DNA of 64,000 bases from Macrophomina tecta. Taxonomy: Eukaryota; Ascomycota; Dothideomycetes; Botryosphaeriales; Botryosphaeriaceae. The translations under genes were made by a program, and so were the position numbers. The first letter of the stretch is position 1. Each line of letters starts with the position of its first letter. Shown piece after piece: positions 11,073-22,206 of the stretch. The notes under the pieces are model-generated. The model was not told where the DNA came from. It made no database searches and was given only the letters and a program-made list of their open reading frames with translations. Where the stretch lies: contig JAKSGN010000003.1 in assembly GCA_024180945.1 (NCBI GenBank), positions 1,674,001-1,738,000 of the forward strand, read 5' to 3'.

Positions 11073-14000
11073 GGCTTCTTTCTAAAGGCGCTTTTACATC
11101 AGCACGCATTATAAGAGCTTGGTTACAAGGTCACATTTCTCCTTACGGAATCCGGATGCTCAATACGGTCTGAGACACTGCGCTACCTACCGTGGTGCGA
11201 CCCCCTTGCTACTTCACAGGCCCGACGTTTGATGAAAGTGCATTCCCCCTGAGCCAGACAGCCCCAACGGAATGCCCTCCTCACCCTTTTCCATCAATCG
11301 TAACTATAGGTTGTGGATTCATGCCTCGAATGTTGTCCTCTTTCGCCAAACATATCTGACAATAGTCGCCCGAATCCCGCCCTATTCTTGTTACATTGTG
11401 TTATCCAAATCCAACCACAAGCGATAACAAGTCATAGGAAACCATACGCCATTATGGCCCCCATGTGGTCTTTGATCTTGCTCGTGAGAGTTTCTTGGTC
11501 TTCAGAGGAAGCTTCTCCAGAATTTCATTGATGGATTTTCCCCAATGCATCGGCGGTACATCATCAACAGATGTCCTTGTTCCATGCCCGAGGTCTCGAT
11601 CAACGGCATCCTATGCTCTCTGCGATATCGCCAAAGTCGACGGAGCAAACAATACCTTTTCCGAAAAGCTGGGTCCAGATGCTACCGAGTAAAAGCGCTT
11701 CATATGTCCAGAGGCTTCACTAATGAAGGATGAAAAATTCTTGGATTGGATGGAGGTTTTATCTAAAGGCAGGAGTCTCCTACTTGACAGCTGCGGGGCT
11801 CATCCACCTTTTTAGCACGCTTTTATCAGCCGCAACATCTTCAGTATGTAATGTCTCTCCCCTCCAGATATTGGGGTTTCAAGCTTCCGTAGCATTCCTT
11901 ATATCAGGAAAAGGAATGCGTTTCTCTGGATCTGCCTCGTTGTTACGTCAATGATACTCCGTCTCTTTTAAGTGGCTTGCTCATAAGGATGCGCTATTCA
12001 ACCAAGGAAGAGTCAGCTTCAACGCGGCTATTCTCCCCACCAGGAAGGGATCCAGGAATCGCCATTTCCAAGAGTAGAGCGCTGAGCGACTACCAAAAGT
12101 GGGGAAGTCGTCTTTCTGTGTTCTCAATCAACAGAGCATCTTGGCCGTCGTCCTCGCAGTCCACACCGCCCGATGAGTATTCCATAGCCGCGAGCCCGCG
12201 CAGGGAACCGTTGTTGCCGCTTTTAATTGCCGGGGTATCTGCTGCAACCGTGTTTGATGTGGATATCACCCACGCAGCAACTCTCCCTTCGTCACGTAGT
12301 TAAAAATCGGCCGTATGGCCGACCTGAGTCGGACAATCATAAGAGTCAGCACTCTGGTCATTTTTGACGGTTCTACGTTGGAGCCGCTGGATATTAGCGG
12401 TATTGAGAATCTCTAGGGTCCCTTCATGATGATGCCCGGTTTTTCCCTATAGGACTTTTTTAGGCGCATTTTAAGCCCCCTCCCCTTTATTCTTTTTCCA
12501 CGATTGCGCACCACTTGATTTCCCTTCACCAGGCACTCCCATCACTCGTAATTTTAGATGCACTGAGTCTCTCATGACAGCCGCATAGCTAAGCGTTTCA
12601 CCTGTATAGTGATGATGCTTAGGAATGTGATATATTGGCGCTGCGCTCCGAGTGCCGAACTGATCCAAGCCAATAGCCCGCTCTAATATTGACCAGCACG
12701 TGGTATCGGTGTAAGAGCAGCCGAATCTGCAGATTTATCTCCCGCCGTATGACAACTATAGCAGTAGGAACTCCGAGACACAATGGCAATACAAGACTAT
12801 GAGAAGCGGGTGCAACGTCGTATCAGGCACCGCTTTTGGAGCGGGAAAGCGGCAGGCGCATCTTTGGTTCTAGGCAAACCGAGTTGGTTTACTGTTGGTC
12901 CAGACCACGAACAAGGTCTTAGCTGCGCTGGTGCAGTCACTCTGGGGCCGAGTTCTCCGAAATGTAAGTTGGACCGTTCTGATTCAGAGATAATGTTCCG
13001 ATGACGAGCCTTTATTGAAGTACCCTGACAGGGACTACCCTTAACAAAAGCTGATGGCGCTTCTAAAGATGGTAGATCTTGGCTCAGGACGATCTAAGCT
13101 TGGCTGGAAACAGGCTCTGAGAAGTAAAAGCAATGCTGGCGTCGCTGAGACTTCGGTCGTGGAACTGTGACAGGCAAATTGTGCTCCAACACGTGAATGG
13201 ACCCTTCTTGGATGGGACACTATTTGGGCGGGACGGAGAAGAAGCTGTGGCGGTGACGATCATCATTGCGGGAAGACTGAGCTGATCGAAAATTGCGATC
13301 CTACCGGGATGCTAGGCGGCGCATCCTGGGCGAGGCTGGCGGACTGGCTCTTTCGGGAGCACCACGGCTGGCACAAAATTTGCGAAGGCTCGAATGGCAT
13401 TAAGGTAGCCTCCTTAGGTGAGTATCGACTTTACTTTATTGGCCACTCTTTCGACGCGGCCGGCCAGTCAGCCTTTCGCTGTCGCGTGTCGTGTTGTGCG
13501 TCGCCAAGGGCAACCGCATGCGCTCGACCGGGATGCGGAGGCGGGGAGCGGAGACGGTAGGCGGCAGTGATCATAGATGGCGGAAGAGGAGATTATTGGC
13601 ATCTAATACACATCCATCCAGCGCGCATGGAGCGCGTTCGGGGACGCGATGGCAGCTCGTGACTGCAACCCCATCGACGGGCGCAGCGTACCTTGAGCTT
13701 GCCAGAGGGCTGCCGTTGGCCAGGGGCTCGATGGAAGGCCGGGGATCCGCTGCTTTCCTGAGGCCCGGCGTAAGCCATAAGCCTCGGGCTGGGCAGCCTC
13801 CCGCCGCTGACGTCCCGCCCCTTCTCCGGACGTCTCTCCGCCCTGCTGAAGCCCAACGCCGCCTCCTGAAGCAACAGCGGGAGTCCCTGTCCGCTCCACT
13901 GGCTCCCGCCCGCCACTCCTCTTGCAAGTCTAGTGCTAAACCTTGGTGCTGTTCTGCAGGAGCCCGATGCGCAGCTGTGCGGGCCAACCGGCTCAAGAGC

Positions 14001-14218
14001 CCGGCTGAGCTTAAAGAAAGATGCCCAAACCCTTGCCTCCATACTTCACCGGCTGTGAGTCTGCCGCCAGCTGCCCGTCAGCTGCTTCAAGTCTCAGCAT
14101 CTCCAACCTTCCTCTTTCTTCCAGCCGTATTCGATCCACTCAATGCCCAGCCTCATGAGAGAGGAAACTCCGTCTCTTCAACTTGTTCCCTCGAACCGAG
14201 CCTCCTGCACCACTCTCT
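11073..14218. other. Gene-poor region, possible decayed coding relic at about 11450-12300
   Basis: No intact gene is seen. Between about 11450 and 12300 several short plus-strand frames keep coding-like composition; one (11730-11954) reads like the C-terminal part of a Zn2Cys6-type fungal transcription factor (AAGLIHLF, LGFQASVAF, SASLLRQ). The frame is broken repeatedly and the match is weak. From 13490 to 14218 the sequence is GC-rich and probably the 5' region of the membrane-protein gene. Confidence 0.4.
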
Positions 14219-15199
14219 ATGTATAACTGGCTGCCTCCGGCAAGCCCACCGCCGCCGCCGCCCACTTCGCACTCTCACAGATCCCAAAGATCATTGCCCC
14301 CCATCATGCCTCGGCCACAGCAAACCTACGCTCCAATGCCAATCCCACGGCCCATGCTATTGCGCGTTCTATCCATCGCTGCAATATCTCTTCCACCACT
14401 ACTCTACCTGATCACCTTCGCCCTCACCCTCAAAATAATATACTCGCCTGAATACGCCGCATCCAAACTGTACGACTCTTTCGGCAGCCCCAACGGCATC
14501 GTCGTCCACGCCTCCCCTTTCTACAACTGCACCAAAGCCCCTACCACCGCCATCGACGACGCCACCGCCACCGACTTCGCCCCCAAGTGCGTGCGGCTCA
14601 AGAACGCCATGGGCAAAAAGGGCATGGCCGCCTGTAATTCGAGCTTCTCGACGGACAGCTGGGAAAACGAGCAGATCTGCCAGAAGATCGTCGGCTCGGC
14701 CTCGCTCTACGTCGCCGGCGCCGTGCTCATCGCCTTCGCCCTCGTCCTCGCCATCGTCCACCTCGTCGTCTCTTGGCCCGGCGCATTCGCGGCCAAAGAG
14801 CGTCCTGGCATCGCGTACGCGGCGCCCGCCCGCCCGCCGACTGCGGACGAGAAGCTGCAGAAGATGCATGCGCCCAGCGACGAGGTGCTGACGCCGATTG
14901 GTCTGCGCGAGAGCTTGAGCAGCAATTTGCCGTATGTGTGGGCGCTGGTGGGGACGCTGGCGACGCTCTTTGCACTGTTGGCGGGCGCGGCGCTGTTCCT
15001 TGCGCAGGTGCTGGGCTGGCAGAGTCTGGTGAATGAGCAGCATCCCACTGCCGGTGACAATCCGGGTACCTACGATCAGGGAAGGTGGTACGCTTTGGCG
15101 CCTGCATTTGACTTGAGCGCTGCAGCATGGGTACTCGCGGGTGTGGGTGCGTATCTCGCGGCGAGTAGGTGCGGAGCCATCTCGAGGACTGGCCTTTGA
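14219..15199 (+). CDS. Four-helix membrane protein, function unknown
   Basis: Uninterrupted frame of 326 residues from the ATG at 14219; a second possible start is the ATG at 14306 (297 residues), which skips a Pro/Ser-rich leader and may be the real one. Numbered from 14219, hydrophobic helices lie at about residues 48-71, 160-185, 238-266 and 294-315. Between helices 1 and 2 is a loop of about 90 residues with four cysteines (NC, KC, AAC, QIC) and potential N-glycosylation sites (NCT, NSS). This tetraspan layout with a Cys-bearing first loop resembles SUR7/PalI-like fungal proteins in outline only; I do not recognise the family. The codons are GC-rich and ordinary for the window, which supports a real gene. 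Confidence 0.7.
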   Translation: MYNWLPPASPPPPPPTSHSHRSQRSLPPIMPRPQQTYAPMPIPRPMLLRVLSIAAISLPPLLYLITFALTLKIIYSPEYAASKLYDSFGSPNGIVVHASPFYNCTKAPTTAIDDATATDFAPKCVRLKNAMGKKGMAACNSSFSTDSWENEQICQKIVGSASLYVAGAVLIAFALVLAIVHLVVSWPGAFAAKERPGIAYAAPARPPTADEKLQKMHAPSDEVLTPIGLRESLSSNLPYVWALVGTLATLFALLAGAALFLAQVLGWQSLVNEQHPTAGDNPGTYDQGRWYALAPAFDLSAAAWVLAGVGAYLAASRCGAISRTGL

Positions 15200-16319
15200 G
15201 CGCGAGGATCGGGCCTTTGCTATACATGTCGATGCATGCGCGCTTCATTTCCTCCACTCTGTTCGGATTCGCTGTTCGCTATCGGATGATGCCATGACTA
15301 TTACCCTTCACATCTTTTCCTATTGCAGGCGGAGTTTCGTTGTCTTTCTATAAAGTTATTTTCTTTGACATTTAATAGAATAGCACTGGGTGTAATGTAC
15401 GGCGGCGTTTCCCATGTTCCTTCTACGCGATATACTCGCATTTGTTATACAGCTGGAAATTCTACACGATACTGGTGAGCTTGCCGGAAGAAAATCAAGC
15501 AATTCACAGATCTCAAGTCAATGAAAATATAATCTGTCCCACGAATGTTGGTGGAAAGTGTTTGTAGGGCCGCCGGATCTGAGGTTGTCGCAAAAACGCG
15601 TCACAACTCAAGCATACGACCTGGCTGTTTGGGATGCTGATTTCGGCGAGTATGTATCATCTAACTTTCAGCCTCCCCGGTACTGCTCATACTCTCATAC
15701 TTACTAGGGACTAGCATATTATCACGTGAATACAACCACCACAAGTCCACTATTAACGACAGTCATTCTGGCTCCGGCCTTCGAAGCACATTGCTCTTTT
15801 GCCGCGCATCGTACCCATACGTGGACCTGGAAAAAGATTCAGGCAACCGCCACGCTTACTCAAGCAATTGTGCACCACATCGTCAACAGCCGTACGAATG
15901 CGGCCGCAAACTCCACTTCCACTTTAATGAAACGGAAGGCAGCAACTCGCGCAACCCTTCGGAGGATCTCGGTGGCGCCAGACTAAGAAAAATCATCATG
16001 ACTTTTGTATATGGGTATTTCAGTACTCCATATAACATACCCAACAATCGTGATATAAAACGAGGGTTTGACGTGGATGTCGCTATGAGTTGCAAAACAA
16101 GAGTAATCCACAAACTGCTTGCTCGGGTCTACGAAGCCATTTCCCACATAGTTTCATACATAAGTCATTCTGTATTCGATATCTTTTATGGGTGCTATGT
16201 ACATGAGCCTCTACGAGCAAGAGCTACTAGTATAGAGATTACGTTATAGTCTAGCTGTTTAACATTTCTGCCCGACCAAAGTATTTCACTATCAAAAGGT
16301 TCGCCAAATAAACAGGATC
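15200..16319. other. Intergenic, convergent 3' flanks
   Basis: Lies between the 3' ends of the membrane-protein and secreted-protein genes. Open frames at 15726-16249 are short and match nothing. It is relatively AT-rich compared with the flanking genes. Confidence 0.5.
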
Positions 16320-16928
16320 TTAGTATAAGAGGGTGGTCGCATTGACCTTGAATGAGCCCTCGCAGTTTTCCACTTCCTGCTCATCACACGTCAACACATC
16401 ACCCAGGAACACGCCACCTCGGACAGTGTGCGCCGGGTATGGCTCGCCCCTTCCACCCCAGTAAAAATGTTGATATATTTCGAGATCTATGATTAGTTTC
16501 GCATTAGCAGATCAACCTCGTATCTTTTACAGTCGTCTTGGAAACGGAACGCTCCATCTCAAAAAAAAAAAAAAAAAAAAAAAAGGATGGGCAAAAGATG
16601 TAAAAAGAGAAAGCTTACAAGGGTTGGACCAAATAGCCTTATCTGCAATGATGAAATCCAGGTACTGGTTATCGCAATGCTTTTGTTCCGTCAACGTGGA
16701 CGACCCGAAGTCGGACCAGCAGTGGTACTCCTTGGCCTCGTCGCTGACGATGCGGTTGTCGTCTGTGAACACAAGCGTGATATTCCTGCGAACACCATCG
16801 TGGTTGCCGGTGTAGTTGCTGGTGAGCGTGACGTCCCAGTAACCGTAGGGGTATTGCTCGGCCGCCGTCTGCGCCAGAGCGGTGGCGGAGGAGGCGGCGG
16901 CGAGAGCGAGGGCGGTTGAGGCACGCAT
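16320..16928 (-). CDS. Small secreted cysteine-containing protein
   Basis: Two exons on the minus strand, 16928-16619 and 16486-16320, giving 158 residues. A signal peptide (MRASTALALAAASSATALAQ) with a likely cut near residue 19-20 precedes a mature part with YPYGYWDVTLTSNYTG, the first half of a pattern common in small secreted proteins of plant-associated fungi. Four mature cysteines (YHCW, KHCD, LTCD, ENCE) could form two disulfides, and there are several N-glycosylation sequons (NYT, NIT, NAT). The 132-nt intron (GTAAGC..CATAG) contains 24 consecutive T on the coding strand. No enzymatic motif is seen. An effector or cell-wall role is possible but not shown. Confidence 0.78.
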
Positions 16929-18849
16929 TATGGTGACCAGGAATCAATTCTTAAGAAGAAAAACTGGCGTTCCCTTGTCGTCTTAACGAATGACTTTAGT
17001 GGGCTGAGTGAGCGAGACGCTGCCGACAAATTCAAGCGTATTAGGCCAGCTTTTGTAGTCTTCACTGGCGTGAGCACCATGGAACCCAAATCGGCCAAAT
17101 CCGCGTCGTCGCCTCATCCCCTAGAGCTGCATCGGCCGAGAGCAAGCGCTATGGAGTACGGATCAATCAGCAGGGGTTATGTAGGATGTATTCAAGCGAG
17201 CCGGTTCCGTTTCTCTTTCAATGGCGGCTCACTGCGGGCCTGGTACAAAAATAGCAGCTCGCCGTCTGTACTTATGCCAGTAACAAGCGAATACGACAGG
17301 AAATAACAAGGGTGGTGGCGGCTATAGTGCAGTGTCGAGTGTGAGTGCTGCGAGTTTCCCGAAATCGACTGCGAGGGAAGGAAATCCCGCAAGAGCCCAG
17401 ACCAGTGATTTTGTCGTCTCTGTGCATGGATAAGATACAGTCCTAACGTAATAGAAGTAGGTCATGTGTAGTAACATATATGGTGCAAAGAGCGCTGAGG
17501 CTCGAAACACGGACTTAGACTTGAGCTTCGAAGGAGGTAAAGAGTTGGATAAGGTGATATCCATCCGTAGTGGACAGCAAAGCGATTCGTGCTTCCTTCT
17601 GCGATCCGTTAAATGCTCATCGGTTGAGGATATCCGGAAATGCCTGCTGAAATTGCGGGCGCGGCGGCCCCTGTGAGGGAGCCGGCGTCTGCAACCTTTT
17701 TGGGAGCTCCGAGAAGGTGATTGGGAGCATCAGCGCCAAAGTTGCGTTCTTTACTTATTGATATCTTATTGGCCACGCTCAAGGGCGGTTAGGTCATCGC
17801 TGAATTGCAGCCGTATATTGAGTGAGGAGCGTAGCCGATTTGAAATTCATGCGAGTGACGACGTTACAGCACACACCTATCGAAGAGGCTGAAGCCATTT
17901 TACCAGGTCTCCAATGATCCCATGATTCTGTCCTGGACGGCGATAGCATTTCTGACATTGCTCATGTTGGGAATGGATGGTCTAACAACCGATTACGTCA
18001 ACATTCCGTTCCTAAAGTAATTGTTCCCAAAGTTGAATATCACAATTGCTCTCATAGTTGGTTGACGCCAGGTCACTGACCCGAGCAGCAGATTCCTTGG
18101 GCATTGGTGTTTCTCATCAGCATCACGATCCACATATAGAGTCTATCGACGTTCCGATCTTGCGGATACTACGCGGCGGGTCAACACGTCTAGCGGAGCC
18201 GCCCAACTGTTCTCAGCATGGAGCCCCCTTTCCGGTAAGAAAAGGTCTCAAGGAGATCCGATTGCAAGAAGCTTGTTGATGTTGCCACAAGGGAGCGCAA
18301 TACAATAGGAGATGACCAGGTAAAATGGCCGAGGTTTAAGTGGTAATGCCGACTGTGTCTTTACGTAAGTGAGGCACCTGGAGGCATGCATCGCCATAAG
18401 GCTAGCAATCACAAGACTTTTCTTGACGTATTTTCTGGCCTCAACGCAGAAGCGGCTGCAACATATAGTTTTACTACAATACAGGAGCTCCGAGAGCATC
18501 AGGAGCAATGTCGGGATTTTAATTTTGCGAAAGTTCTTGATAATGAATAGACTTGAAAATTTAAGACTCAAAGGGACAAACATAGTCTATTACCACTTGA
18601 ATCGAATCTGTTGGAGGGTGGAAGGTTTCCAGTGGCAGCCGCTAGGCCGTTTCAGAGTTAGGTTGTTTGCTTTAGTAGCTTAGTCAACACCAAGCGCTGG
18701 CCCTTCGAGCCAACGCCTGCTACCTCCTTTTATCAATCAACCTTTCTTCTCTCGTTTTGGAGTTTTACCAGTGAGGTTCAACAGAATCTCATGCAAAAAT
18801 GTGGAAAAACATGGTAATAAAAATTAAAAAGAAATTGGCCTCGTTGCCA
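16929..18849. other. Gene-poor region
   Basis: No supported gene on either strand; open frames are at most about 110 codons and lack recognisable motifs. T-rich runs at 18819-18830 (T on the minus strand) are discussed with the tRNA-like locus. Confidence 0.5.
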
Positions 18850-18977
18850 TGCTACGGCCGGGAATCGAACTGGAAGAAGCGTTAATTTTGTGGTTCAATA
18901 ATGTGGTGTATATGGCAAGTCGTACCCCGGTTCTCAACCTTGGGAAGGTTGAATCATAACCATTAGACCACCGAAGC
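18850..18977 (-). tRNA. tRNA-Gly(CCC)-like gene split in the T arm by a 56-nt GT..AG segment
   Basis: Minus strand, read from 18977. The acceptor 5' strand GCTTCGG is followed by a D arm with A-box-like TGGTCTAATGG, an anticodon stem CAACC/GGTTG with loop TTCCCAA (anticodon CCC), variable AGAA, and the T-stem 5' strand CCGGG ending at 18926. Then come 56 nt (18925-18870) beginning GTACGA and ending TTCCAG. Then follow the T loop TTCGATT, T-stem 3' strand CCCGG and acceptor CCGTAGC plus discriminator A at 18850. Removing the 56 nt restores a perfect 5-bp T stem and a 72-nt tRNA; the acceptor has one T-T mismatch. B-box-like AGTTCGATTCC remains contiguous, and two T5 runs follow about 20-31 nt downstream as candidate Pol III terminators. 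It could be a working gene or a pseudogene. Confidence 0.6.
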
Positions 18978-19985
18978 GCTAGTGGCAAATATCTCGATGC
19001 ACGTGTATATAATACTCTTTGCACTAATTTTCTACCCGTGTATAAGCACAGCAGACGAGTGCATGTTTCTGCTGTGGGTATATACCGGGCAACACGCAAG
19101 GAGTACACGCGCCATATTTCTGTGCCATGAACATACGAATCGTCCAACGGTTAGAGGGTGGTGCGTGGGTCTTATAAGGTGGTCAGGGAGAAAAGGCGGT
19201 GTTTCTCCCGATCAGTGCACAACGGGTAAGGGTTGTGCCGATTTTTTTTTTTTTTATTAGGGCCGCCAGATCAGTGGCCAAGTTCTCGGAGAACAGGGCA
19301 CGTTATGCGTCCATGACGAGAGGGCTTCATCTGTATTTTCTCTTGAATGCTCGGTACGGTAAGAGTGCTGATGTCAGTAGTGACGCTTGTAAAACACCCG
19401 GCCTTATGGCAAGCACTTCCAATGCCATGCCGGAGACCTTGCAAGAAAGGACGACGTATTCATTTTAACTTAAAGAGAAATTCAGACAGCAAAGACGGGT
19501 TCAATTGTTGCAGATGATAAGATGTGCCTCCAAGCGGCGAAAGCCAAAAGTCTACGTAACGCTACGGCTCCGTCGCTTGCTATTCCATCTCACCCCCGAA
19601 ACAAGTTGTCGACTGCTAGGATGATATAGAAGCAGGCCACAATTATGGCTGCGAAAGCCTAGGAGCAACTTCACTGTTCACCCCAGCGTGGTTGAAATCA
19701 GCACCCAAACTGTGCACCAGCTCACTCTAGTGGCCAGACACCCCCACGTTCTCATTTTTGTTAGCCTACTGACCCAATACTTTTGCATATGGACGTAGTC
19801 TCGGAGCCTTTTCATTTTGCAACGCGAAGAGTAGAACGTGGTAATCCACCTGTCCACTGGCCGCAGGCGCTCGGACCATGCATGATGGAGGGGCGGCATC
19901 ATTCCAAGTCGACCAGCTCACCAACGCCGCAACCTCCACCTCCGCACCCCTTCCGCACCACACCTCCTCCCGCCCGCCGCCCGCC
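18978..19985. other. Intergenic upstream of GET4
   Basis: No supported gene. A run of 13 T lies at about 19244-19256. The last 200 bp are C-rich and probably the GET4 promoter/leader. Confidence 0.5.
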
Positions 19986-21129
19986 ATGACTTCCAAAATC
20001 CAGAAGACGATAGCGCGCCAGCAAGAAAAGTAAATTGCCCCAACGCATCCTCCCACAGCTTCCGCTAACCGCCGGGAACCATAGGATCGCCGAAGGCCAA
20101 TTCTACGAAGCACACCAGCAGCTGCGCGTCATCGGCACGCGCTACGTCAAGCAGTCGAACTGGGAGGCGGCGATCGACATCCTCGCATCGGGCGCGCAGC
20201 TGCTGCTGCAGGCGGGCCAGGGCGGCAGCGGCGGCGACCTATGCCTCTTCCTGCTCGAGGTGTACGGCAAAGCGGAGCTGAAGCCGGATGCGGGCGCGAA
20301 GGCGAAGTTGCTGGGCCTGCTGAGGAGCTTTCCGCCGGATGAGCCGACCAAGAAGAGGTTCATCGGGGAGATGATTGGGTAAGGACTGCGTTTGCTGCTG
20401 GGCGGGAATGGTGGGCTGATACGGTAGATAGGTGGTCGTCTAAGTTCGGCGAATATCCCGCCGGAGATCCTGAGCTGCACCATGTGGCGGGAACGGTGCT
20501 TGCGGCGGGTGAGTGCGCCCAGCAATGGTGCCGGTGCGGCGGCTACTGACACTCTCGCAGACGGCGATGCGTACGACGCGGAGCGGCATTTGGTCCTGGG
20601 CACGCGCGATTCGCCCGAACACCTCGTGAAGCTCGAGTATGAGTGGTACACCGAGGACGATTCGCATACTGCCCCCCTCTACGTCGCGCGCGCTGTTCTC
20701 CCCTACCTCATCGCCGGCAACATCCGCGCCGCGAACCAGTGCTTCCTGCAATTCACGACGCGCCTGTCGCAAGCGAACCCTTCACTCGGCGTCCAAGAAG
20801 TCAGCAGCTCGAGTCTCGACCTCCGCATATACCCCTCGTTGCCTCTCCTCAACTTCCTTGGTTTGCTCCTGCTCGCTGTGACACGCGGCAGCGCGGATCT
20901 GTTCAGGATGCTCAAGAGCCACTACAAGACGCATTTAGATCAGGTACCTGGCTGGAACGATGCGTTAGATCAGATCGGCGAGATGTATTTTGGGATCAGG
21001 ATTCCAAGTCAAAGCAACCCGCTCATGGATATGATGAGCAGCATGTTCATGGGCGGCGGCGGCGGTGCGGGACAGAAGCCCAAATCGAAGCGGGTGGAAG
21101 CACCAGCACCGGCTCCAGGACTGGACTAA
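19986..21129 (+). CDS. GET4: GET4, tail-anchored protein insertion factor
   Basis: Four exons: 19986-20029, 20085-20378, 20432-20508 and 20561-21129, 327 residues, with phases consistent throughout. The family starts with a short basic segment and then helical repeats: here IAEGQFYEAHQQLRVIGTRY, WEAAIDILASGAQLLLQ, the FGEYPAGDPELHHVAG stretch and YLIAGNIRAANQCF. In other fungi Get4 is a cytosolic alpha-solenoid that binds Get5 and presents tail-anchored membrane proteins from Sgt2 to the Get3 ATPase. The C-terminus has a Gly-rich linker (FMGGGGGAGQ) and a Pro/Ala tail. Introns are 55, 53 and 52 nt. It converges with the small gene ending at 21295. Confidence 0.92.
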
Positions 21130-21294
21130 ATAGCACCATGGCAAGCGGCTGAAAAAAAAAAGAAAAAGGAATAGAAATATCATGATCATGACCTAAAAAC
21201 TCTTCGGGTATCTCTTATTTGTTGCATCAGTTCCCATGCGCCTAGAACACCGTGTATTCCGAAATCGGCTTATGCCACTCAAGAATAGCACGCT

Positions 21295-21835
21295 CTAAGA
21301 CGGCAGCGGATCGTCACCCTCGAACATCCATTTATCCTCCTCCAGCGACTCGACCTTCGCCTGGAGGCTGGCCTGCAGCGTGGCCTTGAGCTCTGGCCTA
21401 CTTGTTAGACTCGATCGCTCGCTCTCCACCTTTGCTTGGGATCCAGCATGATGCTTACCATTTGGCTCGATGTGCTGCTGGTGCTTACGATATGTCTCGA
21501 TCAGTCGACTATCAGCCTCTGTGCAAATCGCCAGGATTATCAGCGCCATTCGCTGGCCAGACCAAGCCTGAAGGGAGCTGACCTCTCTCCTCTCTCGCAT
21601 CGTCCCTCGGCAACGGGCCAATGTTGGGCATCTCGAGCCGGTAGTTGCCCTCCTCATCGCGGGCGACGATGTCTCGTTCCTCGGCGTGCTCGTCGGCGAG
21701 CTGCAGCGTGGTGGCGGAAGTAGCGGAGGTCGAGGATGGGCCAGTCGGGCGGCGGGAGAGGTTGCTCGAGAAGAGGTTGCGGCGCATGCCCGAGGCGGTG
21801 GTCGTGCGGTGCGGCGGTTGCGGGCGGGAGGACAT
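21295..21835 (-). CDS. Small acidic/helical protein, function unknown
   Basis: Three exons on the minus strand, 21835-21583, 21518-21459 and 21392-21295, encode 136 residues. Intron 1 (64 nt, GTCAGC..TTTGCACAG, GCTGAT branch) and intron 2 (66 nt, GTAAGC..GGCCAG, CTAAC branch) join three segments that otherwise lie in two frames. The product has a basic Ser/Thr-rich start (MSSRPQPPHRTTTASGMRRN), a central RDEEGNYRLEMPNIGPLPRD motif and a C-terminal helix ending EEDKWMFEGDD. The composition and end motif look conserved-type, but I cannot name the family. It is divergent from the RAI1/DXO gene, with 371 bp between start codons. Confidence 0.65.
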
Positions 21836-22206
21836 TTCGGGATGGAGGCCGTCGAACGGAGAGACACGCGTAGCTGATAATTGCGTATGGAAAGGCGGCC
21901 AAACGGAAGGAATCGCTGTAGAGTACCCGGAGAGCGTAGGGGCGCGTGGTTAAGGTAGTCCCGGGGCTACTCAGAGGTGAGCAGAATGAGGATGAGAACA
22001 GCGGGCGGCGGGTGAGTGCAGGCTTCCGCATGGCAACCATATGTTTACCTTCACTCTACATGCGCCTGGCGGCGCAACTCCGGCGCTTTAGGCATGACGT
22101 CGGCGCGCGACACTCACTACTTCTCCAAGGGTCCATCCATCCTTCACCGCACGCCCATTCGCGAGCTTCTTGGGTCTACACGTCACACCAACCGACAATC
22201 CCCGCT
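21836..22206. promoter_or_regulatory. Divergent promoter of the small acidic protein and RAI1/DXO
   Basis: A 371-bp spacer between opposed start codons; no individual site is recognised. Confidence 0.4.

Noticed and set aside
21295..21867. 190-codon single-exon reading and an apparent frameshift in the small acidic gene
   Set aside because: Two canonical introns (64 and 66 nt with branch sites) explain the frame change without any frameshift.
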